Below are positions 35,043 to 44,988 of a stretch of DNA of 64,000 bases, piece after piece. Under the pieces are notes generated by a model. It saw nothing but the letters and a program-made list of their open reading frames with translations. It made no database searches and was not told the DNA's origin. Source of the stretch: JAVKDP01 sp040222185 (GTDB lineage: Bacteria; Bacteroidota; Rhodothermia; Balneolales; Balneolaceae); NCBI GenBank assembly GCA_040222185.1, contig JAVKDP010000065.1, positions 34,163 to 98,162 of the forward strand, in the 5' to 3' direction. The stretch's first letter is position 1. Each line of letters opens with the position of its first letter. The position numbers were made by a program, and so were the translations under genes.

Positions 35043-36626
35043 CTATTTAATGAGCATCATTTTCCTGGTCTGTATAAAACCTTCTGCCTTAATTTGGTAT
35101 AAATAAACTCCGCTCGTCAGGTTTTTGGCATCAAAGCGAACAGTGTGTTGACCTTGAGTTTTGAGGGAGTTTTCAAGAACAGAAACAGATTGCCCTAACA
35201 TATTAAATACCTCTATGGTTACCTGAGTGGCTCTTGGTAACGAATAAGAAATATTTGTAGAAGGATTAAAGGGGTTCGGGTAGTTTTGTGAAAGTTGAAA
35301 TTCTCCCGGAATATTATCAATCAATTCGCTTGAAGTAAGCAAGGTTTCTACTGACTCGGTGATAAGTACTCCGATTTGATTTAAATCCGCATCAACTAAG
35401 ACCATCCGAACGGAATCTGCATTTTCCAATGCACTAAAGGGTTCATCATACATAAACGTTTCCAATGGAGTTACTTTCACTGTATCTGTACTTGTTACAA
35501 GAGCTCCCTGGTTATCGAGGTATTCAAGCCGGGCATATGCGTCATGAAAGACTCCAAAAGAGGCCGAAAGTCGTCCAATGGCTTCTAAATATTCAAACCT
35601 GGTAACTGCCCCGGCATTAGTAACTGATAAAACGGGCCCGCTATCAATTTTAGCAGCCCACCAGTCTTCGGTAAAGGTATAACTTCCTCCATTTGCACTG
35701 AGATTTACAATGGGGCTAAGTACTTCTACTTCCAGGTAATACGGATCGTTATTTATCCAAACCTCTACGCGGGCTCCATCATCCGGGTATTGAGCTCCTT
35801 CATCAATATCGAAAGTTTTGGCGTATACATATCCATCGCGCTCATCGGTATATGCAATCCATCCTATATGAGAGTCTGCAAAAATTTTCTTTGCTTCAGG
35901 CTTGAATTGAACACCATAAATGCCCGGGGCAACTTCACCAATCCAGGCATCTGAAGCGGCACTCAGTTTTACCCCGTCGTTACCAAACTCGCTATCAGGG
36001 TTAATTGGAAAATAGACCCAGAAATTTTCGAAGTCCGTTTCGCCGGGGTGGTTGGTTATGTTTTGAGTTACATCCCAAACGCTCCATTCCTGGTTCGCAT
36101 CTCCCTCGTTGATAATGGTCTGTTCTACAGTTACCCGGCTACTACCTTTATAAAGCGAAGTTGTTCTTTTAAAGCGTAAATCCTTTGCTCGCCATTGTTC
36201 AATCGGGCTTGTTACACTTATACTGACAGTATCATTTTTAGTAGAATCTATTACTGCTTCATATAAGCCGAAATCAAGCGTAGGCGGTGGAGGCCAGTTC
36301 CAGTTACTTTGGGGAGCCGGCCAGTTTTTAAAACCACCGAAGTTGGGCCATTGTGAGTTTGACTGTGGAGTATAGGTTTTGCCAAGTTCATCCGGGTTTA
36401 CAAATATGGAAGAATGCGAACCCAGGTCATATTGCATAATTCGGGCTCCGATAACCGGTGTTGTTGCCAATGTAATTAAACCGTTTTGCATTACCCATGA
36501 ATCCCAACCCCATTCTTTATGGTTTTCGACCAACTTGATGCTGGGATTGTTTTGTGCTTGTAGCGAAGAAGAAAGAACGAGGCCAATCAGGATTGCTAGA
36601 CAAGCGGATATTCTATGGGTGTACAT
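35043..36626 (-). CDS. T9SS-sorted secreted protein with a DUF4380-like domain
   Basis: A 527-residue protein. Signal peptide 1-24 (SSLQAQ). Residues ~28-330 resemble DUF4380 (SWVMQNGLITLATTPVIGARIMQYDLG, WPNFGGFKNWPAP, EQWRAKDLRFKRTTSL), a beta-sandwich related to galactose mutarotase-like folds; this assignment is moderate. The C-terminus (about 440-527) is a T9SS sorting domain: [29 protein letters not shown] and a final KMMLIK. It is exported through the outer membrane and probably kept at the surface, possibly binding or modifying sugars. It is encoded in the xylan island, but no operator of the shared type is visible upstream. Confidence 0.75.
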   Translation of the reverse strand: MYTHRISACLAILIGLVLSSSLQAQNNPSIKLVENHKEWGWDSWVMQNGLITLATTPVIGARIMQYDLGSHSSIFVNPDELGKTYTPQSNSQWPNFGGFKNWPAPQSNWNWPPPPTLDFGLYEAVIDSTKNDTVSISVTSPIEQWRAKDLRFKRTTSLYKGSSRVTVEQTIINEGDANQEWSVWDVTQNITNHPGETDFENFWVYFPINPDSEFGNDGVKLSAASDAWIGEVAPGIYGVQFKPEAKKIFADSHIGWIAYTDERDGYVYAKTFDIDEGAQYPDDGARVEVWINNDPYYLEVEVLSPIVNLSANGGSYTFTEDWWAAKIDSGPVLSVTNAGAVTRFEYLEAIGRLSASFGVFHDAYARLEYLDNQGALVTSTDTVKVTPLETFMYDEPFSALENADSVRMVLVDADLNQIGVLITESVETLLTSSELIDNIPGEFQLSQNYPNPFNPSTNISYSLPRATQVTIEVFNMLGQSVSVLENSLKTQGQHTVRFDAKNLTSGVYLYQIKAEGFIQTRKMMLIK

Positions 36627-36698
36627 ACGAGTGTTTGAGGCTTAAAAAATACCCGAATAGATACGATATTAAGCCCAGAAAAAGAAACGTTATGATTC

Positions 36699-37541
36699 TT
36701 AAAACTCGTATCTAAACTGCTCTAATGTCTCATCATCTTCCCGGATCGAGATATCAATAATTCCATCTGTTCCAGGGTAGGCATCGTTAAACGCCTTTTT
36801 TAGCGGACCGAGATCGAACTGATACTCTTTCTCAAAATAAGCCAGGCAAGCCTGGTCAGGTTGGGGTAAGAAAGCGTGTGCTTGTACGGGATTGGATTCA
36901 AGGAAATAGTTGCCGAAAACCATGTTGGCATCTTTAATATCACATCCACTGTAACCGAGCTTTAGGGTAAGGATATCGTTATTAATGCTAATGAATTCAG
37001 CATTGTAAGGTCCGTTCTCCCAATTTTCATCCCGCGAAGTATTATTCCCCGCAAGTATAACTTTTTTAGGTTCTGTAGTAGCAGCGTTAGCAAAATGCAG
37101 TGTTCTAAGAACACCATCACTATCATAGCTTAATTGTAACTCAGACTCGACAAACTTGTAATCTGTAACTTTTTCCAGTTCACCAGCTAACTGGATTCCT
37201 ATTTTAGTTGGATTGCAAACGGCAAGAGTACAAAACATATCTTTGAACGAGATTTTACTGTTATCGATTTCATAAGCTCCACCACAGGTATTGCAATGAT
37301 CTTTTAGCCCAATGGAGCCTTCCTCGGAAAGTTGTAATGTAAAGAGCGAATCAACATAAGGGGCTCCTATACCTAAACCGTCTTCTGATACATAGCGGAG
37401 TTGCCACGTTTTATCAGTTATAACCTGATCAAAGGTTTTTTCCTGGTTAGAAGATGTAGAACAAGCCAGGCTTGAGAATAAAAGGGCAAGAAAAACGGGA
37501 GTTTTGTATGGGTTTAAAAAAGAAAAAGAAGTATTACTCAT
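36699..37541 (-). CDS. META-like domain lipoprotein
   Basis: A 280-residue protein with a lipoprotein-type signal (PVFLALLFSSLAC). The first half has a META/HslJ-like pattern (DKTWQLRYVSEDG, LQLSEEGSIGLKDHCNTCGGAYEI, KISFKDMFCTLAVC), with four cysteines in positions that could form disulfides. The second half is a separate beta-rich region with no family I recognise. Function is unknown; HslJ-like proteins have been linked to envelope stress and small-molecule resistance. It is the divergent neighbour of the GH43 gene across a 324-base operator-bearing spacer. Confidence 0.72.
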   Translation of the reverse strand: MSNTSFSFLNPYKTPVFLALLFSSLACSTSSNQEKTFDQVITDKTWQLRYVSEDGLGIGAPYVDSLFTLQLSEEGSIGLKDHCNTCGGAYEIDNSKISFKDMFCTLAVCNPTKIGIQLAGELEKVTDYKFVESELQLSYDSDGVLRTLHFANAATTEPKKVILAGNNTSRDENWENGPYNAEFISINNDILTLKLGYSGCDIKDANMVFGNYFLESNPVQAHAFLPQPDQACLAYFEKEYQFDLGPLKKAFNDAYPGTDGIIDISIREDDETLEQFRYEF

Positions 37542-37673
37542 CGTACTGTGTATTATTAGTTGTAATTAAACCCCGCTTGAAATCATTCAAAAATTAATGG
37601 GAATCTTTACATACAGGAATAACATTTTGATGTGATTAAGAAGATACAACCAGAAGAATCAGCTAATCTAATG

Positions 37674-37692
37674 TTAAAGAAAGTTTGCTCAT
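37674..37692. promoter_or_regulatory. Partial LacI-type operator upstream of GH43
   Basis: TTAAAGAAAGTTTGCTCAT has a perfect right half (TTTGCTCA) and a degenerate left half, about 14 of 19 matches to the island palindrome. It resembles the weaker site before xylB. It may be an auxiliary site. Confidence 0.35.
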
Positions 37693-37783
37693 TTTTATAA
37701 ATGTATCGGTAAGCTGTATTAATTAAATTTTCGGCTTATTTGACTACTTTTTTTATGATGGTTTCAGAAATTAATTTACATTG

Positions 37784-37814
37784 TTTGCTCAGTGTTGAGC
37801 AAGAATTAGCTCAA
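37784..37814. promoter_or_regulatory. LacI-type operator cluster upstream of GH43
   Basis: Three half-sites: TTTGCTCA (37784-37791), TTGAGCAA (37795-37802) and TAGCTCAA (37807-37814). The last two form TTGAGC-N8-GCTCAA, one base wider than the N7 seen elsewhere. The cluster ends 51 bases before the GH43 start, a position suited to repression. Confidence 0.6.
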
Positions 37815-37865
37815 CTAGTAACTATCCGGAAACTGTTATTTAATATTCTACATTATCAAAGGTAA

Positions 37866-39548
37866 ATGAACCGTTTTATATCTGCTATTCTGCTTTCCTT
37901 TTTTGTAGTGTTTTTAGGTTGTTCTTATTCTGAGCCTACAAAAGACCCTGTTTTCGAGTGGTTCGTGTATGAGGGAAATGACCCGGTATATAACGAGCTA
38001 GAAGTAGCAGAAAATGAATATCTAAATCCAATACTGGCCGGTTTTTATCCTGATCCAAGTATTGTTCGGGTAAATGAAGACTATTACATGGTAAACTCAT
38101 CCTTTGGGTTCTACCCCGGAATCCCAATTTTTCATAGCACAGATTTAGTGAGCTGGACCCAGTTAGGCCACGTTTTGGATCGGCCTTCTCAACTAGATCT
38201 GGATAGTTTAGAAACCTCACAGGGAGTGTTTGCACCTACCATTGAGTATAACGAGGGCACTTTTTATGTAATCAACACGCTGGTAAATGGAAGGGGTAAC
38301 TTCTTTGTTACAGCTACAAACCCAGCCGGTCCATGGTCTGATCCTGTGTGGTTACCAAAAATAGGTGGTATAGATCCATCTTTCTTCTTCGATGATGATG
38401 GAAAAGTCTATATCGTTCATAACGATGAACCTGAAGGCCGGCCTTTATATGACGGTCACCGGGCTATCAGGATACATGAATTTGATCCCGAAACCCAAAC
38501 AACGGGGGTCAACCAAATAGTTATAAATGGTGGCGCTGATATATCAAAAAAACCAGTTTGGATTGAGGGGCCTCATATTATAAAAGTGAATGGAGAGTAT
38601 TTTCTTCATGCTGCGGAGGGAGGAACCGGGCCCGGGCATTCACAGGTGGTATTTAAATCAGAAAATATTTTGGGGCCATATGTTCCATATGAAGAGAACC
38701 CAATTCTTACTCAAAGAACACTGGATCAAAATCGACCTAACCCCATAGCCTTTACCGGCCATGCAGATTTGGTTGAAACTCAAAATGGGGATTGGTGGGC
38801 AGTTTTTCTTGGAGTTCGTCCGTATGAAGGAAATTACTTTAATACAGGTCGGGAAACTTTTCTTTTGCCAGTAACCTGGAAAGATGGTTGGCCTGTAATC
38901 CTGGAAGAAAATAAACCCGTTCCTCTAAAAGGAGCCAGGCCAAACTTGCCGACGCAAGGAGTTCCGGAAATCCCGACAAATGGGAATTTTACTCTAAAAG
39001 ATAACTTCGATAACGAAACACTAGCTGACTACTGGGCATTTATCAGGACTCCCAGGGAAAAGTGGTACGATTTGTCTGATGGTTTAAAAATAAAGGCCCG
39101 TACAGATCATATTAATAGTCTTGGGAATCCATCTTTTATTGGGAGAAGACTTCAGCATATGTATGCGTCTGCTTCTACAAAGATGATTTATGACCCGGAA
39201 GAAATAGGGAATGAAGCAGGGTTAATAGCTTTTCAGAACAAAGACTACTATTACTTTCTGGGACTGATGAAGAACCCGGAAGGGGAAACGATTATACAGG
39301 TTGAATACAGTGCCGGGCCAAAGTCGAGAGTAATAACAAGAAAGTCTCTTCCCATTAACAAAAAAGGGGAAGTATACCTGAAGATAGAGGCACGTGGTGA
39401 CAAGCTTGATTTTTACTATGCATTGAAGGAGGGGAGTTGGACGAAGCTTTACTGGGATGGAGACGCAAAGATATTAAGTACAGAATCAGCGGGTGGTTTT
39501 GTAGGGTCCTTTATAGGGATGTATGCCTACTCGGAAACAGAAGAATAA
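37866..39548 (+). CDS. GH43-family glycosidase (beta-xylosidase/arabinofuranosidase), lipoprotein
   Basis: A 560-residue protein with lipoprotein signal MNRFISAILLSFFVVFLGC (anchor Cys19). The five-bladed propeller carries the catalytic base D63 in GFYPDPSIVRV, the pKa-setting D170 in GGIDPSFFFDDDG and the acid E234 in WIEGPHI. A C-terminal beta-sandwich (about 360-560; NFTLKDNFDNETLADYWAFIR, SFIGRRLQHMYASASTKM) is the usual GH43 accessory domain. It would remove xylose or arabinose from xylan fragments at the cell envelope. It is probably co-transcribed with the GH10 gene 14 bases downstream, under LacI-type operators. Confidence 0.93.
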   Translation: MNRFISAILLSFFVVFLGCSYSEPTKDPVFEWFVYEGNDPVYNELEVAENEYLNPILAGFYPDPSIVRVNEDYYMVNSSFGFYPGIPIFHSTDLVSWTQLGHVLDRPSQLDLDSLETSQGVFAPTIEYNEGTFYVINTLVNGRGNFFVTATNPAGPWSDPVWLPKIGGIDPSFFFDDDGKVYIVHNDEPEGRPLYDGHRAIRIHEFDPETQTTGVNQIVINGGADISKKPVWIEGPHIIKVNGEYFLHAAEGGTGPGHSQVVFKSENILGPYVPYEENPILTQRTLDQNRPNPIAFTGHADLVETQNGDWWAVFLGVRPYEGNYFNTGRETFLLPVTWKDGWPVILEENKPVPLKGARPNLPTQGVPEIPTNGNFTLKDNFDNETLADYWAFIRTPREKWYDLSDGLKIKARTDHINSLGNPSFIGRRLQHMYASASTKMIYDPEEIGNEAGLIAFQNKDYYYFLGLMKNPEGETIIQVEYSAGPKSRVITRKSLPINKKGEVYLKIEARGDKLDFYYALKEGSWTKLYWDGDAKILSTESAGGFVGSFIGMYAYSETEE

Positions 39549-39562
39549 CTCATCAAAAGAAT

Positions 39563-41929
39563 ATGAAACAAAGATTTACTCCCGGTATTGGGACAGGAAT
39601 AAAAATAGTATGGCTGGCAGCTTTGCTAACACTCACATTCGGATCTCCGACAATTATAGCACAGGAGGTGGAGAAGATTAGTGAAAACGGAAGTTTTGAA
39701 GATTTTGTGCTTGGAGAAGTAACAACTGGTTCATTGTCGTGGACTTTCAACATAAATGCGAATGGAGCCGATGCTGCTTTCGAAATAGTTAGTGATGCCC
39801 AGGATGATGATGAAAGGGCATTAAAGATTGAAATCGGCACCTTCAACGGGGCAGATGATTGGAATATCGAAGCGGTTAATGAACCCCTTTTAGTGAAAGA
39901 GGGAGAGGTATATACGGCATCGGTTTGGTTGAAGGCTGATACAACTACACGTGTTGCCCGGTTCTATTTTGGACTTCCTGCAAGCGGAAACTGGGATCGT
40001 TTTGAAGAAACAGATATTGTACTAACAACAGAGTGGAAAGAGTATGTATTTGAACATGTGGCAACTGCTACAGACGAAGTAAACACTATGAGGTTTGGTA
40101 TGCCGATGAACTTCACCGAAAACACCGGGGGCACAATCTATATTGATAATCTCAAGATCACGAGACCCCTGCCTATACCATATGTAAATGAAAATGGAAG
40201 CTTTGAGTCAAGCGATGTTACAGAGCAGGCAGATACTGCAGATGTAGAAGGTTGGGTTTTCGAGCTCCAGGATACAGGAGAAGCTAACTTCGCAATTGTT
40301 GACGATGTGGTTAAAGATGGTGAAAGAGCGCTGAGAATAGATGTAACAACACAAGGAGCGAACGACTGGAGTATACAGGCTATAAACGAATTATTTCCGG
40401 TGGAACCTGAATTGATTTATACATTCTCCGTTTGGGCCAAAGCCAGTGAAGCGGGTGGAACCGCTAACTTTACTACGGGAAACCAGGCCTTTAGTGAATT
40501 TGGGAGACTAAATAACGCAGATGTCTCACTTACTACAGAATGGCAGGAATTTACTTTTGAATTCCAGGCTGGTGCAAATGATACGTTGGGCAGGGCTCCC
40601 ATACATCTGAATTTCGCAGGTAATATTGGCAAGAGTATCTGGATCGATAGCCTTAGAATCACGAAACCCGAAATACCGGACGAAATTTTTACACCCATTG
40701 CCGAGGGCAAACCGAAATTCCTGGGTAATATTTACAGCAACTCCCAGGTTAAGCGGTTAGATCAATACTGGAATCAAGTTACTCCTGAAAATGCTGGGAA
40801 GTGGGGTTCAGTAGAAGGAACGCGCGATAACATGAATTGGGGACCGTTGGATGCTGCGTATAACCTTGCGAAAGAGAATGGGTTCCCATTTAGATTTCAT
40901 GTTCTCGTGTGGGGGAATCAACAACCAACCTGGATGAAAGAGTTATCTCAGGAAGAACAGCTTTTGGAAATCGAAGAGTGGTTTAATGCTGTAGCCGACC
41001 GGTATGATGATATTGAGTACCTGGAAGTGGTTAACGAACCTCTTCATGACCCACCTACGGATCAAAATGGAGATTCAGGTAGTGGCGGATATTATGACGC
41101 ACTTGGTGGGGCCGGAGAAACCGGATGGGACTGGGTAATTACATCTTTTGAAATGGCCAGGGAAATCTTTCCTGCCGAAACAAAGCTGTTAATTAATGAC
41201 TACAGTATTTTAGGTAATGTTCCGAATACAAATGAATACCTGGGGCTTATAAACCTTCTCAAAGACAGAGGGTTGATTGACGGAATAGGAACGCAAGCTC
41301 ATGCATTCTCGACAAGGAACAGCACTGCGGCTTCAATTAATAATAGCTTAAATATTCTTGGAAATACTGGTCTACCTATTCAAATTACTGAATTAGATAT
41401 TGATGGAAACCCTTCATTATCTGATAGTGGATCTGATCAATACCAGCTAGAGGAATACCAAAAGAAGTTCCCAACCATCTGGAAGCACACATCAGTAATA
41501 GGGGTTACTCTTTGGGGCTGGAGACCCGGCCTTTGGAGAAATGAGCAGGAGGCGTTTCTTATTTCCAATAGTGAAGTGGAACGCCCGGCGCTTACCTGGT
41601 TAAGGGAATATGTCGAGACTACTGAGGTAATGGTTTCAAACGAAGAAGTCAGAGACGAAGCCCCTCTTAGCTTTAAGCTCAATCATAACTATCCTAATCC
41701 TTTCAATCCTAGCACAATGATTACATTTGAGCTTCCCCAGGCTTCGAATGTAAAGATAATGGTATATGATATTACCGGAAGGCTTGTTGAGACTTTGGTA
41801 GACTCAAGAAAAGGTGCTGGAACTCACGCGGTTACTTTTAACGCAAGTAACCTTTCGTCCGGTGTGTATCTGTACGAGATACAAGCAGGCTCTTTCAGAG
41901 AGGTAAAGAAGATGACTTTGATCAAATAG
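39563..41929 (+). CDS. T9SS-sorted GH10 xylanase with two N-terminal CBM4/9-like modules
   Basis: The ATG at 39563 gives 788 residues with a signal peptide (TIIAQ, ~34). An upstream frame overlapping GH43 lacks a signal and is rejected. Order: CBM4/9-like module (40-201), second more divergent module (208-368), GH10 barrel (about 378-685) with acid/base E492 in LEVVNEPL and nucleophile E610 in IQITELDID, then a T9SS sorting domain (702-788; [31 protein letters not shown]). It cleaves xylan outside the cell. Its first module is closely similar to the B modules of the 966-residue protein encoded next door. Confidence 0.94.
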   Translation: MKQRFTPGIGTGIKIVWLAALLTLTFGSPTIIAQEVEKISENGSFEDFVLGEVTTGSLSWTFNINANGADAAFEIVSDAQDDDERALKIEIGTFNGADDWNIEAVNEPLLVKEGEVYTASVWLKADTTTRVARFYFGLPASGNWDRFEETDIVLTTEWKEYVFEHVATATDEVNTMRFGMPMNFTENTGGTIYIDNLKITRPLPIPYVNENGSFESSDVTEQADTADVEGWVFELQDTGEANFAIVDDVVKDGERALRIDVTTQGANDWSIQAINELFPVEPELIYTFSVWAKASEAGGTANFTTGNQAFSEFGRLNNADVSLTTEWQEFTFEFQAGANDTLGRAPIHLNFAGNIGKSIWIDSLRITKPEIPDEIFTPIAEGKPKFLGNIYSNSQVKRLDQYWNQVTPENAGKWGSVEGTRDNMNWGPLDAAYNLAKENGFPFRFHVLVWGNQQPTWMKELSQEEQLLEIEEWFNAVADRYDDIEYLEVVNEPLHDPPTDQNGDSGSGGYYDALGGAGETGWDWVITSFEMAREIFPAETKLLINDYSILGNVPNTNEYLGLINLLKDRGLIDGIGTQAHAFSTRNSTAASINNSLNILGNTGLPIQITELDIDGNPSLSDSGSDQYQLEEYQKKFPTIWKHTSVIGVTLWGWRPGLWRNEQEAFLISNSEVERPALTWLREYVETTEVMVSNEEVRDEAPLSFKLNHNYPNPFNPSTMITFELPQASNVKIMVYDITGRLVETLVDSRKGAGTHAVTFNASNLSSGVYLYEIQAGSFREVKKMTLIK

Positions 41930-41952
41930 AGAATCTCTTTTCGTTAGTATTT

Positions 41953-41988
41953 AAGCCTGCTTTAAGAAAATTAGAGCAGGCTTTTTTA
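41953..41988 (+). terminator. Rho-independent terminator after the sorted GH10 gene
   Basis: AAGCCTGCT (41953-41961) pairs with AGCAGGCTT (41975-41983), followed by a T run. It closes the GH43-GH10 transcript. Confidence 0.8.
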
Positions 41989-42028
41989 TACCCATGAAAG
42001 ACTAACTTTATCAGAACTGCTAAACATT

Positions 42029-42062
42029 AAAAAAGGCTCCCTTGTAAACAAAGGAGCCTTTT
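42029..42062 (-). terminator. Terminator after the five-module protein gene
   Basis: AAAAGGCTCC (42031-42040) and GGAGCCTTTT (42053-42062) form a strong stem. Read on the minus strand it ends in a six-T run and lies 25 bases past the stop of the minus-strand gene; it may also act weakly on the plus strand. Confidence 0.78.
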
Positions 42063-42087
42063 GAAATCAGGAAGTATTGATTTCCTG

Positions 42088-44988
42088 CTACTTGATGAGT
42101 GTCATCCGTTTAATATCGGTGTAACTACCAGCCTGGATTCTATATAAATAGACCCCGGAGGATAAACCTCGTGCATCAAAGTTTACAGTATAGGTTCCGG
42201 CGTTTTGCCTTGTATCTACTAAAGTGGATACTCTCTGCCCTAGCATATTAAATATCTCAACTGTTACATTAGCAGTAGTTGGCAATGCATAAGAGATTTT
42301 AGTAGTAGGGTTAAATGGATTCGGATAATTCTGTTCCAGGTTGAAAGTTAAAGGACTATCATCTGGTTCATTAAATGTACCCATTCCATCAAACCTGCTA
42401 ACAGACAGTAAATCTAAATAAAGTGAAGCAGTATCAGTGGTATCACCGATAAACTGAACGCCAAATCGTTGAGATGCTCCAACGCTTTCAGGAACAATTA
42501 ACTCAAGCTCATGCCATGTATCAGCTGCCATCGTTTTTGTGTTGTAGTCTGTTCCTACAAAGTCCCAACTATCTCCGTGTAATAGGAAGATTTGCAGCGT
42601 GTGCATTCCTGCTGTATCAGATGCCGGAATAAAGACATTTGCTCTTACAGTATCATTTTCAAATACCTCGTAAACGTCGTTTCTTAGTGCACCTACTCTG
42701 GCGTCATTTCCTGCCTTAATTTTTGCAGAGAACATACCATCAAATGCCTGTTCATCTGAAATCCAGCCCGTTGTACTGTTATCAAATTGCAGGTCGGTAT
42801 GCGGAACCCAGTCTCCAAGCATTTCATCCTCGAAGCTCCAGGTACCTTCTGGTTCAGGTTCTACCACTTCAGGCATTTTAGTAATCTGGAGGTTATCCAT
42901 CCAGATCGTACCGCCATCATTGTCTGCAAAGTTTAGTGAAATCGAGAATCTCATGGTGTTCTCAACATCAGCGGCTGAAGCAGTGTGTAATACTGTGTAC
43001 TCCTGCCATTCAGTCGTAAGCGTATCGTATACTTCTTCATATCGTGCCCATCCGCCACTGGCAGGTAAGTTGTAATAGTAACGTGCTACACGGCTATCAC
43101 TATCAGCTTTTAGCCATACAGAAGCCTGATAAGTCTCTCCCTCTACTACATAGAATGGTTCGTTTACAGCTTCAACATTCCAATCATCAGTTGATCCGTT
43201 GAATGTGCCTACATCAACTTTTAGTGCACGGGCATCATCATCCTGTGAGCCATCTACAATTTCAAACATCGCGTTCGCTCCGTTTGCAGTGATATTGAAT
43301 GACCAGTTGAGATCTCCACCTGATAAACCACCAAGCATAAAGGCTTCAAAACTACTGTTAGCCGTAATCTCATCCCCAACTTCATATGGAGGTTCAGGCA
43401 TAGGCAGAACTTTTGTGACCTGAAGGTTGTCCATCCAGATTGTACCGCCATCATTATCCGCAAAGTTAAGCGAAATAGAGAATCTCATAGAGTTTTCTAC
43501 ATCAGCAGCAGTAGCGGTATGTAGTACAGTATACTCTTGCCACTCGGTAGTTAGCGTGTCAAATACTTCTTCATATCTCGCCCAACCACCGCTTGCAGGT
43601 AAGTTGTAATAGTAGCGAGCGACTCTGCTGTCAGTATCAGCTTTCAGCCATACCGAAGCCATGTATGTTTCTCCTTCTACCACATTAAATGGTTCGTTTA
43701 CAGCTTCAACATTCCAGTCATCAGATGATTCGTTGAAGGTGCCAAAATCAACTTTTAAAGCCTTACCATCTTCATCCTGTGAACCGTCTACAATCTCAAA
43801 GGCAGCATTTGCGCCATTTGCAGTGATATTGAACGACCAATTCATTGCGCTTTCTGTTACGGCTCCAAGTACAAAATCCTGGAAGCTACTATTCGCAGTG
43901 ATTTCATCACCAAAATTATAAGGAGGTGTAGGTACAGAGTCTGTTTCCATCATATCAGGTACAAACTTGCTTACCGATAAAAGATCCAGGTAAAGAGAGG
44001 CTGTATCAGTTGTGTCACCAATGAACTGAACTCCAAAACGTTTAGAAGCACCAACTCCTTCAGGTACGATAAGCTCTAACTCATGCCAGGTATCAGCAGC
44101 CATAGTTTTGGTGTTGTAATCGGTTCCTGTGAAGTTCCAGCTGTCACCATGTAATAAAAAGATTTGCAGAGTCTGCATCATTGCTGTATCAGAAGCAGGA
44201 ATAAATACATTCGCTCTTAGTGTATCTTTTTCAAGTACCGGGTATACATCATTTCTTAATGCCCCAACTTTAGCATCACCTCCAGCCTTAATTTTAGCTG
44301 AAAAGGAACCACTAAATGCTTGTTCATTAGAAACCCATCCTGTAGTACTGTTGTCAAAAACCAGGTCAGTATGTGGTACCCAATCGCCCAGCATTTCGTC
44401 TTCAAAACTCCAGGTTCCTTCTGGTTCCATAATTTCAGGTACAAATTTATGAACTGCGATATCATCAAGATATAGATTAGCAGTATCGGTTGTGTCACCG
44501 ATAAACTGAACTCCAAAGCGCTTTGATGCACCTACTCCTTCAGGTACAATAAGCTCAAGCTCATGCCAGGTATCAGCGGCCATAGTTTTGGTGTTATAAT
44601 CGGTTCCTGTGAAGTTCCAACTGTCACCATGCAATAAGAAAATCTGTAGAGTCTGCATCATAGCCGTATCAGAAGCAGGAATAAACACACTCGCTCTTAG
44701 GGTGTCTTTTTCAAAAACTCCAAACACATCGTTTCTAAGTGCGCCCACTCTGGCATCATTCCCAGCTTGAATTTTAGCTGAATAAGTACCGGTGAGAGCC
44801 TGCTCATCCGAAGTCGCTCCGGTAGTACTATTGTCGAATACCAGGTCGGTATGTGGAACCCAGTCTCCAAGCATTTGATCTTCAAAACTCCAGACCGTAA
44901 CCTGATCCTGGGCAAGTAATGAAGTACTAAAACCCGATATTAGTACACAGACTAATAACAGGGCTAAATTTGTAACTTTAGTTTTCAT
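42088..44988 (-). CDS. T9SS-sorted surface protein of five carbohydrate-binding-type modules, no catalytic domain
   Basis: A 966-residue protein. Signal peptide 1-26 (LLAQ). Modules run A1 (32-183), A2 (191-342), B1 (361-528), B2 (537-704), A3 (715-866), then the sorting domain (about 880-966; [31 protein letters not shown]). A modules begin [17 protein letters not shown] modules begin ITANSSFxxFxLG and match the first CBM4/9-like module of the neighbouring GH10 xylanase. No glycosidase, esterase or lyase motif is present. It is likely exported by T9SS as a surface xylan-binding protein (inference). A TTGAGC-type operator lies ~320 bases upstream, with two AAGCGCTT palindromes closer in. Confidence 0.85.
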   Translation of the reverse strand: MKTKVTNLALLLVCVLISGFSTSLLAQDQVTVWSFEDQMLGDWVPHTDLVFDNSTTGATSDEQALTGTYSAKIQAGNDARVGALRNDVFGVFEKDTLRASVFIPASDTAMMQTLQIFLLHGDSWNFTGTDYNTKTMAADTWHELELIVPEGVGASKRFGVQFIGDTTDTANLYLDDIAVHKFVPEIMEPEGTWSFEDEMLGDWVPHTDLVFDNSTTGWVSNEQAFSGSFSAKIKAGGDAKVGALRNDVYPVLEKDTLRANVFIPASDTAMMQTLQIFLLHGDSWNFTGTDYNTKTMAADTWHELELIVPEGVGASKRFGVQFIGDTTDTASLYLDLLSVSKFVPDMMETDSVPTPPYNFGDEITANSSFQDFVLGAVTESAMNWSFNITANGANAAFEIVDGSQDEDGKALKVDFGTFNESSDDWNVEAVNEPFNVVEGETYMASVWLKADTDSRVARYYYNLPASGGWARYEEVFDTLTTEWQEYTVLHTATAADVENSMRFSISLNFADNDGGTIWMDNLQVTKVLPMPEPPYEVGDEITANSSFEAFMLGGLSGGDLNWSFNITANGANAMFEIVDGSQDDDARALKVDVGTFNGSTDDWNVEAVNEPFYVVEGETYQASVWLKADSDSRVARYYYNLPASGGWARYEEVYDTLTTEWQEYTVLHTASAADVENTMRFSISLNFADNDGGTIWMDNLQITKMPEVVEPEPEGTWSFEDEMLGDWVPHTDLQFDNSTTGWISDEQAFDGMFSAKIKAGNDARVGALRNDVYEVFENDTVRANVFIPASDTAGMHTLQIFLLHGDSWDFVGTDYNTKTMAADTWHELELIVPESVGASQRFGVQFIGDTTDTASLYLDLLSVSRFDGMGTFNEPDDSPLTFNLEQNYPNPFNPTTKISYALPTTANVTVEIFNMLGQRVSTLVDTRQNAGTYTVNFDARGLSSGVYLYRIQAGSYTDIKRMTLIK
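42391..44895 (-). repeat. Three A-type module repeats
   Basis: Repeat units at 44440-44895, 43963-44418 and 42391-42846 (about 456 bases each) encode near-identical ~152-residue modules sharing [20 protein letters not shown] and [14 protein letters not shown]1 and A2 are adjacent; A3 is separated by the two B units. High identity points to recent duplication or gene conversion. Confidence 0.9.
42877..43908 (-). repeat. Two B-type module repeats
   Basis: Units at 43405-43908 and 42877-43380 (about 504 bases each) encode CBM4/9-like modules sharing [22 protein letters not shown] and [21 protein letters not shown] third related copy is the first module of the GH10 gene at 39680-40165. Confidence 0.9.

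Larger units (their letters stand above)
37542..37865. other. 324-base spacer between META-lipoprotein and GH43 genes
   Basis: AT-rich divergent regulatory region. It holds a partial LacI-type site at 37674-37692 and a cluster of three half-sites at 37784-37814. No coding potential or stable terminator was seen. Confidence 0.6.

Noticed and set aside
39437..39562. Upstream extension of the sorted GH10 gene overlapping GH43
   Set aside because: The 42 extra residues are out-of-frame translation of the GH43 end; the ATG at 39563 begins a clear signal peptide.
42391..44895. Long repeated DNA that could suggest a CRISPR or transposon repeat
   Set aside because: Units are 456-504 bases, in frame, and encode protein modules of one gene; no spacers or terminal repeats.
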